A stretch of 64,000 bases of DNA, taken from Dermanyssus gallinae. Taxonomy: Eukaryota > Arthropoda > Arachnida > Mesostigmata > Dermanyssidae. The DNA lies in assembly GCA_003439945.1 (NCBI GenBank), contig QVRM01004776.1, positions 1-64,000 on the forward strand. The letters run 5' to 3'. The position numbers and the translations under genes are program-made. Positions 22,681 to 33,106 of this stretch are shown one piece after another (position 1 is the first letter of the stretch; every line of letters starts with the position of its first letter). The notes beneath the pieces are model-generated. The model saw only the letters and a list, made by a program, of their open reading frames with translations. It made no database searches and had not been told where the DNA came from.

Positions 22681-23887
22681 ACGCGGCGTCTCGCGGCGTA
22701 GCAATCGCAGCTCTACCGCCTCCGCCATCAGCTACGACTAAAATAACGAACATGATACGAGGGCGACATGTCGAGGCTGGCAAGTTGAATGCGAACACGG
22801 GAAAACTCCGCTAATTTTCAACAACGATGACGACGACAACAACGACGACGACAACACTCGGACGTTACTTGGTTCGTTCGGGTGCGCGGGGGATGATCGC
22901 TGCACTTTCCATGTTATTTATCTCCCTTTACTTGTTTCCCTCTTGTTCTTCTTCTTCTGCTCCCTCGTCTCTACTTTTCCCTCGATTTTGTTTCCCCTGT
23001 TGCGCTCTCGACTAGCACTTCACTAGCGTTTGGTGTTTCTAGCCTGTTTTCTTCTTTAATCTTCTGCCGACACTTCTGTCGCTAACGCTCCACGGTTTTG
23101 TCCTACGATACGATTCACGTCCCTCTCTACTCCACTCCCCTTCTTTTCTTACTTCACTCTTTACCTAAAAGAGGCATAAATTGATTGAATGAACATTGAT
23201 TTGCTGAGACTTCAGTTAGGCGACGCTAGGCGCTCTGCGACAACTGCAGATGATGGACTGGGTCGCGGTCGTGTTGGTTAGCCGGATAACGTTGATGCCG
23301 TGAATGACGCGCTTTGATGTGATCGCTCTTGCTCAGGCCGATCGTCATGGAATTATAATAATAACGCTGGATGGGTGGCCGGTTGGTTGGGTGAATTAAT
23401 TGCAGACGTGTTTGACGTTGATGATGATGTTGTTGTTGCTGCTGCTGCTGCTACTGCCGCTACTATCGACTGCTAACGATGAAAGGTTTTTGTGAAACAA
23501 CCCAAATGACTAGAATTTGTGTCCATTGGACTAGGCATTTGCATAAATTCGTTTTTAAAATGCTTATATGTTTCGATATTCCTGTCTTGACCCGTCTCAA
23601 CTCGCAGCTATGTACATGTTTGTATGTAGATAGTTATTTTATACAGCCTTTTAAAAGGTAGATGTGATGTTCAACATCTCTGTACAACTTCACTTACAGG
23701 ATAGTACCTATGAGCGGAAAGGGCCTACGGTCAGTTTATCACATTATTAGCCTTTGGTTCTAAATTTCAGATCTACGCAGAGTTTCGCATATAGACATCA
23801 TCCAGGCTATCATCCAACGTATCAAGTAGCGTTCGTCATAGAAACAGAGAAGAACAAATTACGTAGGACTTCTTTATTTGTGTTGAT
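22681..23887. other. Non-coding sequence
   Basis: Pyrimidine-rich sequence at 22930-23160 and a GTT/GCT run at 23428-23462. No gene supported. Confidence 0.45.
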
Positions 23888-24196
23888 ACGTTTGCATACG
23901 TACTATTCGACGTCTCCTTGCTCGTGCTGCAATCCGAAATGAGTCTCCAGCCACTGCTTTCTTCTGCTCTCTTTCTTGTCGAGTGGGTCTGCCGAGAGTT
24001 GATGGGGTCGTGCCGTCGGTTCTCAGTCCTAGCCAGAGCGCCTATGGTACGCCAAGTTGCGAGCTATCCAACAAGTGTAGTCAGGAAAAAGTTGACCGGC
24101 CATATCCAATCGAAAAGCAGCCAAATCTGTCAACGCATCTTATATCAAAAGTCGGCGTCGAATCACGTCAATTGGACGATCCACAAAGGACGGGAT
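23888..24196 (+). CDS. Open frame of about 100 codons with protein-like composition, possible exon
   Basis: The frame opens after a TGA near 23885 and closes with TAA at 24194-24196. It reads GVVPSVLSPSQSAYGTPSC then KVDRPYPIEKQPN and ends ESRQLDDPQRTG, a balanced mix of Ser, Pro, Gln and charged residues with no simple repeat. A pyrimidine-rich stretch ending CTTTCTTGTCGAG near 23976 could be a 3' splice acceptor. If so this would be a terminal exon ending at 24196, but no polyadenylation signal directly follows. The overlapping frame (23918-24214) is also open, which lowers confidence. Confidence 0.18.
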
Positions 24197-25314
24197 AACG
24201 AAACCGAAAGATAGGAAACGAAAGTAGGGCGGCAAATTAAGCGGAGGGAATGATGACGTCTGTGGAGCGATGACAGTTATAGGGCAAGGACGCGCACTTG
24301 CTAGCTACGCTAGAGACCGTCCAGTTTGTTGAAAAGCGCCTTGAGAGGGCGGACCGACAAAACTGTGTCTGTCTGCCTATGGGCTGTCTTGACAATTAAC
24401 GCCTTCGTTGCGATTGCCCTAGACAGCAAACACTTACAAGGCGGCGGAAACCCGAGTTACGAGTGGCGAGGTGAACCACGACGCGTGTTGTCCAGCTGTG
24501 AAGGTCTGTAACTGCAGTAAGAAAGCAGTAGTGGTAATGATGGTGGTGGCGTCGGTGGTTTTCTGTCGTTTGTTGCAGTGCGGTACGACAGCAAACGGAG
24601 TAGTCGGTTTCTTGAAGGGGAGCGGGGGGTCGTTAGCCGGGGGTTAGTTCCGCGTTGGTGGGAGGGAGGTACTCCATTGGGAGAAGCCCATGTGGCCAAG
24701 CTACCCACCACCATTAACCGCCAGTCCGTTTGTCCGCCTACTCACCCGCCCGCGTAACCACAATAGCGTGCAACAAAGCCAACGTAAAGAGGCGGCCACG
24801 TGGTACAGCTTTGTGGTTGTGTCTGGTCGGTGCCTAAAAATTCAACGACAATGATGACAGCGACAATAGGCGACGCTGGTGGTGACAACAACGACAACGA
24901 CGGTCACAGAGAACCGCGGGCTTACCGAATTTGCCCGTTTTTGAGGTTCTTCGATTACTCAAGGTGTGCTTTCTGCCGTAGCTGGTTCGACTAGCGTCCG
25001 CTTCAGCAGTTTGTCGTGGGCGCTCGCCAGCGTTGTGTTCTTTTATATGTGTGTGTGTGTTTCGGTGTGCGGGTAGTTGGTGTTTATTTGTGTACATGTA
25101 TGGAGAGAGCGAGAGAGCAAGAAAGAGAAGGGTAGATATGGAGGGGGATGGAAGACAAAAACAAAGAATAAAACCACCAACCAAACAGATACATAATCAA
25201 TCGATACTGGTCGTTTCACTGGTGGAACTTAGAAGGAAAAACCTGGCCCTTCTGTCTTGTATCCAATGACCCTGAGACGAATCCATAAGCGTGACACAAA
25301 GCCGAACCTAGATG

Positions 25315-25318
<4 letters not shown>
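24197..25318. other. Non-coding sequence
   Basis: Mixed composition with a GTGTGT run near 25049 and GAGA near 25103. No element recognised. Confidence 0.45.

Positions 25319-25375
<57 letters not shown>
25319..25375. repeat. (TA)n microsatellite
   Basis: About 57 bp of TA. A shorter tract lies at 25589-25606. Confidence 0.97.
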
Positions 25376-25378
<3 letters not shown>

Positions 25379-25606
25379 TAACCTGCAAATAAATAAGAAA
25401 AATCGCTGTGAAATATTATGCGTTGCACTGGCATCAAGCCTGCAACTTCAAGTTCCAGATCAAGAAAGAAGCTTATAATATATATGGAAAGAGAAAAGGT
25501 TCGGCATGAATGCAAAGCTAAACCTGGAAGAGAGTTTGCGTACGTAATAAAATAAACTATTTATGTCTGCCTATAATTAAACAGTGTGTATATATATATA
25601 TATATA

Positions 25607-26662
25607 GACCTGTTTGTCTAGGTGACGAATTATGCGCATGGGGTGGTAGCTGTGCGGCTTGTGGGGAATGTGTGGGGTGTATGTGTCGTGGCAAGCGGCA
25701 CGTCGTGACAACAATTCAGCCGGTGGCAATAGGCGTCTTGCTACGCCGGCCACAAACGCTCTGTAACAGATTGGCAAAGCGAGACGAGCGAATGAATTTA
25801 TCCATGCAAAATAGTTATGAATGAGTACAGTTAGAAGAAGAAGAAGAAAATGAAGAAAGGGAAAAGGATCAACGAGAAAAGATGACCAAGAAGACAACGA
25901 CGGAAAACATGATACGAACGCCGAGCACGTCAGCAATCGATAGCAACAACAACAACAACGATAGTAACATAATGACAACAACGGCAAAACCATTTTGCCA
26001 CTGCTTAATGTCTGCGTATATTCATATAAGTCATAAAGGAATATTCCGCGTCGGCTGTGTTGTTGCTTTGGGCGGCGTCAGAGGCATATATATATATATA
26101 TATATATATATAGATTTTAGTGTCGGCGTGGCCGTAAGCGTCAATATGTGTGCCGGAATGATGTGTCGCCAATTTTGCGTCAATGTGCGCAAACGGTCAT
26201 AATTAGAATTCCGCCGTACAGACAGCAGTAATAAACGAAATAACACCGGGTGAAGTAGCTGTGGCAGCAACAACAACAACAGTGATAGCTCAACAAATAA
26301 ACAATGTTAACGACCGTAGCGGCAGCAGCAGCAGCAACATCCAATAGACAGGAAATATAACAATTATAATATTAATAATAATAACAGCTATTATTGGCAT
26401 TAGACTTGTACGAGTAATAATACGAATAATGACAATAACAACGACACGAGCACCTCAATCAACTTGAATATTCATCTTCTTCTTCATACAGCACACACTG
26501 TTTGCGTGATAATTATCACCATCATACGATTATATATATATATATACACTGTAACATGTCCTGTGTTGAGATTCGACCACGCGCAAGGCAATCGATGCAT
26601 CACTAGACATTTGGATGTAATGGTTTGCTGACGAGAAGCCGCCTGGTACGTTCTGCATATAA

Positions 26663-26666
<4 letters not shown>
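25607..26666. other. Non-coding sequence with short TA and CAA tracts
   Basis: Contains AAG repeats near 25833, AAC near 25945, a TA tract at 26088-26111, CAA/CAG near 26262-26340 and a TA tract at 26531-26546. Confidence 0.55.

Positions 26667-26698
<32 letters not shown>
26667..26698. repeat. (TA)n microsatellite
   Basis: About 32 bp of TA after an AAATAAAT lead-in. Confidence 0.95.
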
Positions 26699-26703
<5 letters not shown>

Positions 26704-27121
26704 AGGAATTAGGGAAGGACAATTGCTCTGGCGAGTACTTGATCACACAGTAAGGTGTGTAGGGCCGCCGTGACGCCGGGTGTAACAGAGCGTTTGGATT
26801 CGGTTGCGCAGGAGAATGATTTGGATTTGACGATCTGATGTTCGTTCGTGTAGCGCTGACTGGCCGGCTACGGCGCCAAGCAATGCATTGCCATTCGCCG
26901 CTACTGCTTGCATTTTGCCACGTTTGCTGCTGCTGCGTTGTTGTTGCTACTACTATTACTACGACTAGTACTGATGGACCCGGAGCCATGCCTTTCTTTG
27001 CCCTACCTGGCTGACTCTCGACTACTTTGGTGTTCGACAGCGTTCTCGAGAACGGCGCTCACAATGACGCAGTGGGAAGCATAGTAAAACGAGTTACTAC
27101 AGGCTGTAGTACATATGTACG

Positions 27122-27157
<36 letters not shown>

Positions 27158-27868
27158 TATGCGCAGGCATACAAACATTTCGATTCCTTGAACTGGCCGT
27201 CCCTGTGCCGACTCACCAGCGCGCTCTTGGCGGGAAACGTACGGAGAAACAGCGAGATAACGAAGCTAAAAGGGAGAGAGAGAGAGAGATGGCTCAACGC
27301 GAGAAAAGAGCACCACACGACGCCCTCGACTTTTCCGTCGGCATAAAATGACTGACGACTTCATTTGAAGCCTAAAAACATGCAAATCGAAGAAGAATCC
27401 GCCAATGTCTCGCCGTTTGGCGGTGAGCGGACATTTCAGCCAGCTTAAAATAAAAATAGAACGATTGCGTCAGAAACTGTAACACTCGTCGTCGTCGTCG
27501 TCGTGATAAAAGCGATATTAGTCATACATTCGACCGATTCGGCGATTATGGACATCACACACACACACGCATCACGAGGCTAACAATAGGGAAACAACAA
27601 CAATAGCAACAGCAAAAACGACGTCAATCAGCAGTCATGGCCATACAACAAAAGAAACATAACGGCTAAGCCGTATGGCTAATTGTTCCCGCCTGTATAG
27701 CAAGCTAGCGATCCGGTTATATCCGGTGTAGTGTAGTACCAGCACTGCGCGTTCTCGTGTTTCGACTTAACGTCTTCATTCGGTTATGACCACTCGAGCA
27801 CTGATGTTGTCACATTGGTCGCTGATGCTACCTTCGACGGGACGTGTTCATACTGTGCAAAGATTATG

Positions 27869-27873
<5 letters not shown>
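26699..27873. other. Non-coding sequence
   Basis: Mixed sequence with GATA repeats near 27140 (tetranucleotide), GA repeats near 27275 and TCG repeats near 27489. No gene supported. Confidence 0.45.

Positions 27874-27947
<74 letters not shown>
27874..27947. repeat. Compound (TA)n(GA)n microsatellite
   Basis: About 30 bp of TA joined directly to about 43 bp of GA. On the minus strand this is a CT-then-TA junction like those at 6829 and 13039. Confidence 0.97.
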
Positions 27948-27948
<1 letters not shown>

Positions 27949-28339
27949 GATTATTGATATTATGCAAACGTTGCTTTGCCCTGATATAGTTGTGGTTACA
28001 ACCACTAAAAACATCTATGAACGTGTCTATGCGCAGATCGTCACAATATTCCGGGTCGGTTAATATCGAAGTTGGGGCTCTAGGAGAATAGGATCAACGA
28101 CTTGATACACGGCCAGGTGACAAGTACAGCAACAGCAAGAATAAGGATCGATGGTTTCATTAAGAATCACTATTTTATTTTTATTATTATTATTACCGTT
28201 GTAACTGTTGCTGCCAATTACGTATTCGTCAAATACGACCACGTACACGTTATAGTTACGAGCATTGCTATTGGCGCTGTTGGTGTGCCGCTACTTTAAT
28301 TTTTTTCCAATTTAGTGACAATTATCGAATGTTCATATC

Positions 28340-28585
28340 CCTAGAACAATCGCTCTAAATGAGCCGGATATACTGAGATGTTAGAGGTTTCCCCAACAGT
28401 CCCCTTTGTGGCAGCCGACGACCACCGACTTTCAGCAGCGGTGTATCGTTTCCATTCTTAACTGGGCATCAAAGAAAATTCGATTAACCACGACAGCTGG
28501 CTAATCGCCGAGCAACAGGCGACACCCCGGTAGATGACAATAACGAATGCGTACTAGCGCACCACACTAGACTGTACACCGTCAC
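28340..28585 (-). mobile_element. SINE family 1, copy 3, diverged and 3'-truncated
   Basis: On the minus strand it matches copy 1 in order: GTGCGCTAGT (28553-28562), TTGTCATCTACCGGGGTGTC (28521-28540), TTAATCGAATTTTCTTTG, CCGCTGCTGAAAGTC, GACTGTTGGGGAAACC, then ACATCTCAG. It carries many substitutions and small insertions relative to copies 1 and 2, and the box-B-like stretch is degenerate. The A-rich 3' end was not found. This is an old copy; its borders are approximate. Confidence 0.75.
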
Positions 28586-28930
28586 GATTTGTTATTGTTG
28601 TTGCTGCTGCTGTTGTTGCTGTTACTGCGGCAGCTGGTGGTTATGATGTATTTACCAGTTTCCGCATCAGAGTTGTTATCAATATTTCCTTATTTATACA
28701 TTTCATCGTTGCTGGTGGTGCTGTTGTCAATAGTCATAGTTGCAGTTACAGGCATCATGCGTCCACGATGCCGCCACCACCGCCACCACCGCAACCGGCA
28801 CCAGCACCGCTCTGACTGCTGTTATGGCTTTTGCTGTTGTTGTTGTTGCTGCTGTTGCTGCTGTTGTTGTAGTAGTTGTAGTTACAACAGTTAGCAATCT
28901 GTTTGTTTGCTATTGAATTGAGCTAGACTG
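28586..28930. repeat. GTT/GCT and CAC/CCG trinucleotide-rich sequence
   Basis: TTG/CTG runs at 28592-28625 and 28835-28875 and CCACCG runs near 28770-28800. These give Leu or Cys runs in the plus frame and no credible protein. Confidence 0.7.
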
Positions 28931-29194
28931 TTGTTATTTTTGCCACCGTCGTCATCATTTGTGTCTGATCATCATTGTCGTCATCGCCATCATCATCATC
29001 ATCGTCATCATCCTCGTCATCATCATCATCAGCATCATCATAGCGAAGACGAAGACAAGATCAAGAAGACAGCAAGAAGAGACGAAGAGCTGATGACGAT
29101 GCCGATGCCGATGGATGAACGGCGACTACGGACGTTACAACGTTGCTGGCTAACTGTTGGTGGTGGCGAACCACCCGGCAGGCTCGCTAGCTGA
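28931..29194 (+). CDS. His-rich ORF followed by a charged segment, doubtful
   Basis: A CAT-repeat His tract (about residues 17-40) is followed by non-repetitive charged sequence SEDEDKIKKTARRDEELM, then MPMPMDERRLRTLQRCWLTV. The charged part is not explained by simple repeats and resembles low-complexity eukaryotic nuclear proteins. The ORF's first codon is not ATG, so it would have to be an exon, but no convincing acceptor or donor frames it. Overlapping frames to the right (29157-29582 and 29752-29934) are also open. Chance is a serious alternative. Confidence 0.15.
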   Translation: MLFLPPSSSFVSDHHCRHRHHHHHRHHPRHHHHQHHHSEDEDKIKKTARRDEELMTMPMPMDERRLRTLQRCWLTVGGGEPPGRLAS

Positions 29195-29751
29195 CAGGCG
29201 TCTGGCTGAAGGCCGTCGGAGGTTATTGACCCCGACGGAAAAGGGCATTCACCCCGGCACCACCACCACCACCAGTACCAGTACCAGCACCACCACCATT
29301 GCCACCACCACCAGCAGTGGATCAGCTACCACCAGCAACTCAGTCAGTCAGTCAGTCAACCAGTCAGCCAGTGCACCAGACGCGTCTTCTGCTTCGGCAG
29401 CCTCCACTACCGCTACTGTCGCTACTTCTGCAGCTTCTGCGGCTGTTGTTGTTGTAGTTGGTGCTTCGTCTTCATCTTCTGTTGCTGCCGCTGCTGCTGC
29501 TGTTTCATTTTCGTCTTCTTCTTCTCCTGCTCCTCGTGAGCTTCTGCGTCGTCTTCTCCTTGTTCGGCTTTTTCTTCTTTAGCAGAAGCCAGCAGCAGAA
29601 GAAGCTGCAACGGCAGTGGCGACAGAACCCGGCACAGCTCCGACAGGGACAGTTGTCGTCGTCGTCGTCGTCGCTGTAGGCGAAGTAGTCGTCGTCGTCG
29701 TAGTAGGCGAAGTAGTCCTAATGAAAGATCGACAAACAGTTAGACAGAAGG
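29195..29751. repeat. CCA, AGTC, GCT/TCT and GTC repeat block
   Basis: CCACCA/CAGTAC repeats at 29260-29320, CAGT tetranucleotides at 29340-29373, GCT/TCT-rich sequence at 29390-29580, then TCG/GTC arrays at 29655-29700. The open frame 29157-29582 reads as Thr, Ser and Ala runs from these repeats. Confidence 0.75.
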
Positions 29752-29934
29752 ATGATCGGCACGTACGAGGACTACCTACCCATTTCTCTGTCCTCTGTGG
29801 CCATGCAATGCCTTTGCTACCTTCCGCCCTCCCTCGCCTCCTGTTGCCTTCCTAACAACGGCGACGACAGCACCAGCAAAGGAGACGACGATGATGACGC
29901 AGCGGTGTACGTGCACGTGCCGCTTGTACGCTGA
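29752..29934 (+). CDS. ORF of 60 codons with a real ATG, doubtful
   Basis: Reads MIGTYEDYLPISLSSVAMQC and later LPNNGDDSTSKGDDDDDAAV to a TGA. Mixed composition with a Cys-rich middle and an acidic run near the end. No family recognised. It begins where the GTC repeats stop and lies in the same protein-like interval as 28931-29194, so the two could be pieces of one broken coding region. This is inference only. Confidence 0.13.
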   Translation: MIGTYEDYLPISLSSVAMQCLCYLPPSLASCCLPNNGDDSTSKGDDDDDAAVYVHVPLVR

Positions 29935-30569
29935 TGTCATTATGCTGACGATGATGACAATCGTGGTGATGATGATGGTACGTTAGAAGCTAGTGTGGTT
30001 ATTATTATTCGTATGATAACTACAACGGTCACAATACTGTAATAACTGTAATAAATGACAGCTACTACGAACACCTCCACTACACTACAGTGGCTGCTCT
30101 AATTATTATTACGACGATAACGATGATGATGATGATGTTGATGATGGTGGTGATAGTAATGACGATGATGATAATTTAGAGCACAAACCCGCAAAAAACG
30201 GCAACTGCAAGCCTACAACGTAAGTGGCGCAATGGCGATCACGGCGTGCACTATCCTGCAACTAACACGCAATGTTCTACTTGGCAAGCACACTATGATT
30301 GATGCGCCTGCGCCGGGATCGCGCAGAGTGATGAGACGAATAGAGGGGGAGGGGAGGAAGGGTGCAGAAGGGGAAGGCGGTATAGACGCGAATAGAAGAA
30401 GGCAGGGTAACGCAGGGCTTCGGCCAGGACAGCAGCAGAGCGCTGAGAGCATGGCATATGATGAGCATGGCCAGTTTAAGACTTGCTTCCGCTTCTATTC
30501 GTTTTTGTACAATTAAGTCGTCGTCGTTGTCGTCGGCTGTTGCTGCTTCTCCTGCTACTACGGCAGTTA
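29935..30569. other. Non-coding sequence with GAT/ATT runs
   Basis: GATGAT runs at 29947-29975 and 30118-30175 and short ATT runs near 30000 and 30100. No gene supported. Confidence 0.5.
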
Positions 30570-31067
30570 TTATTATGATTATCATTATTATTATTTAGTT
30601 GTTTCCTAAGGCTAACAGTTTTGTCATGGCCGAATGTTTGTCCACTCCGGCATTCTTCTTGTCTAAATTGGAAACCATGAATTGGGAATGGGAACCATAA
30701 AACCAAAATGTCACGCACCGTGCTTCAAACTGTCAGGATGAGGGCTACACGGGTGAGACGTACTGAGTTTTCGCTCACAAAAAGAACGACACGATCACGT
30801 CGGTTAGCACAATTACCTCGGGAGTTAAGCGTGAGCGCGCGAAACTTCCGGTCGTTCGATGAAGCCGTCAACTCTGTCTCGATATTTTCTCTGGCTCTTC
30901 TCCGTGTACGGTTTTTTCACGTCATGGCCGACTTTTAGTCCACTCCGGCATTCACGTTGTCTAACTTGGGAACTATGAAAACCAATCTAAGTGTGGCCGG
31001 TCTGGGTCTCGAACCCAGGCCTCCCGAATGCAAGGCAAAGACTTTGCCACTAAGCCATCTTGCTCGG
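30570..31067 (-). mobile_element. SINE family 2, tRNA-like head with two copies of a conserved central block
   Basis: Read on the minus strand, a tRNA-like head (31067-30994) has box A TGGCTTAGTGG and box B GGTTCGAGACC with a T arm CTGGG/CCCAG, but the acceptor ends do not pair and the anticodon stem is poor. It is thus a tRNA-derived head and not a tRNA gene. Next comes a block at 30983-30921 (GGTTTTCATAGTTCCC ... GAATGCCGGAGTGGAC ... CGGCCATGAC), then about 216 bp of linker, then a second block at 30704-30623, and an ATAATAATAATG-type tail (about 30600-30570). The block resembles, from memory, a domain shared by many arthropod SINEs (GGTTTTCC ... TGGTTTCCC ... AATGCTGGG ... GGCCACGGCC). Two blocks suggest a dimeric element or a nested insertion. 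Borders are approximate and no target-site duplication was found. Confidence 0.7.
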
Positions 31068-31822
31068 TATTATTGTCATCCTCATCATCATCATCATCAT
31101 CACCATTGTTATGGATACTACTCACCATATCCGGTGGTCGGTGAAGTTCAGCCGCCGTCGCCGTCCCCCCACACCTCTGTGCTGTTGCAGCTGCTGCTGC
31201 TGCTTTGAAGTAGCTTGAAGACCACGTGCTTCAGGCTGACCTTCTCGCTCCTCCCCCCCCACCCCTGCCCGACTTGCGACGACGCCAATAACACCTTGCG
31301 TACGATAACTACTATTCCAGTTACGGACTAGGTTTCCTTCTGTCAGTCCTTGGTGCGTCCGTTCGTCAGTCAGTCAGACGTAAGGGAGTAGCATAGTGGC
31401 TCGGCCTGGACTGCCCGGTAGGAGCGTGGATGGGGTGACTGAGGTCGTTGAGGTGGGGGTGGTGGTGGTGGTTGAGGTGGCTGGTGTGGTCTTTGGCTTT
31501 TGAACAACATGATCGCGACCACAAGGCGACAGCAAACAGCGGCGCCATCAGCATGACTACCACATACAAAACCAGCAAAACAAGCAACAAGCAAAACTGA
31601 CACTGTGGTGTATTTAGCCGCGCTATGGTAACCACCCACAGCATCAGGACCAGCAGCAGCAATGGTAGAAAAACGTCGTAACGTCGTTTTAATTTGTGGT
31701 CGCTGCGGGTCACTGTGCTTGCTTGTCCAATAAAGGAATACCTAACTTGTTGTGGTGCGTGTCCCCGCTTGACTGAATGCTTATAAATCTTCATTTTGGC
31801 CATGTTTTACTTTCGATTGTAG

Positions 31823-31823
<1 letters not shown>
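31068..31823. other. Non-coding sequence
   Basis: CAT/CATCAT run at 31078-31105, GCTGCT near 31190, a C run near 31250 and TGG-rich sequence at 31455-31485. No gene supported. Confidence 0.5.

Positions 31824-31852
<29 letters not shown>
31824..31852. repeat. (TA)n microsatellite
   Basis: About 29 bp of TA followed by ACATATAA. Confidence 0.93.
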
Positions 31853-31860
<8 letters not shown>

Positions 31861-31988
31861 ATCACCATTCAAATTATTTCTGTAACTATAACGAGTGACT
31901 AATATGATCGCTATCCTAAGTATTGTGAGTAGACGGCCATACACACGGTAATCATGCAGAACATGTTTGTCCTAATCCGTAATCAAAG

Positions 31989-31989
<1 letters not shown>

Positions 31990-32019
<30 letters not shown>
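31990..32019. repeat. (TC)n microsatellite
   Basis: About 30 bp of TC with one TTT interruption near the left end. Confidence 0.93.
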
Positions 32020-32754
32020 GTGCCTTTGTCCAAATGTGCACTTCAGTTTTTTTTCCTAGAAACAAATCTGTCGTTCTTTATTGTTTGTTCAATTGAAAGA
32101 TCGGCGTACAATTTTCACATGGCCGCAAGCGCAGAAGTTAGTCCTAATATTATGAACATGTAGTCGCTTGGTCACCTGGTCTGAAACCGCCAGCCAGACT
32201 AGCTACAGGTTCTACTGGCAATAAACTAAAATATCTCCGAGTGGGATTAGGAATCAAACAAGAGCGGACCCATGACACACAAAACTAGCAGCAACAAAAA
32301 CAACATCAACAACAGTAGCAGTAATAATTCCGACGGCAACAGCAACTGCAATGTTATTAACGATAACAGCAACACGGGACAACAAGTATGGTCATTACGC
32401 CGCACAGCTATGTCGCGAACGCGAGCTCTAGATGGAATCTGTTCGGCCCATTAATAATCATAATAATAGTGCGCGTCAGCTAATTGTCACATACTGTACA
32501 GAAACAAACGATATAAGTGGACGCGCTAAACACGGCCAACGGCTTCGCAGTCAAACGAGTCACAGAATCTACGTAAAGGAAATACGACAGCCTGGTCGAA
32601 CTACAGGTAACCAAAATCTACTCATTGTAGCAGTCAGCGAGCGTGATCGCTTCTTGATTAATTAAGAAATTGAAGCGTTTGCAGAGAATCGTTGACCCTT
32701 CGCTATATTTTTGAAACCAAATATACGCATTTGTCGGAACACAAACTTTAAAAC

Positions 32755-32758
<4 letters not shown>
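32020..32758. other. Non-coding sequence
   Basis: Mixed composition with CAA/AAC-rich sequence at 32290-32370. No gene supported. Confidence 0.45.
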
Positions 32759-32807
<49 letters not shown>

Positions 32808-32810
32808 TAC
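32759..32810. repeat. (TA)n microsatellite with ACATA tail
   Basis: About 42 bp of pure TA and then CATATATACATACATACGCACGC-type decay on the right side. Confidence 0.95.
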
Positions 32811-33080
32811 ATACATACGCACGCAAAGACGTATTTAACTCTATTCAAGACGTATGTTATGTATGTGTGTGAACATGTGTATGATTTATTAATATTCTAA
32901 AGTGGTATATTACTAATATTTGTCACGACTGAACGTATAACCCTTGCTCCACGATATGGAATTTAGTGTAGTGTATACAAGGCAGCATATACATTGCAAC
33001 ATATCTAGACAGACATGGTCGTCAGTAAGGTCGAAGTTTAAGGTGCAGTTTAGGAGCGGCCTTAGAACGCAGCGCTAAGA

Positions 33081-33106
33081 GTAGTAGTAGTAGTAGTAGT
33101 AGTAGT
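33081..33106. repeat. (GTA)n microsatellite
   Basis: About eight uninterrupted GTA units. Confidence 0.93.

Noticed and set aside
22247..22798. 183-codon minus-strand ORF rich in Cys, Tyr, Phe and Leu
   Set aside because: It is the reverse of a CAA/CAG minisatellite. GTT-type repeats lack stop codons, so open length has no meaning.
30994..31067. Functional tRNA gene on the minus strand
   Set aside because: Box A and box B and the T arm are present, but the acceptor ends do not pair and the anticodon stem is mismatched; a SINE block follows directly.
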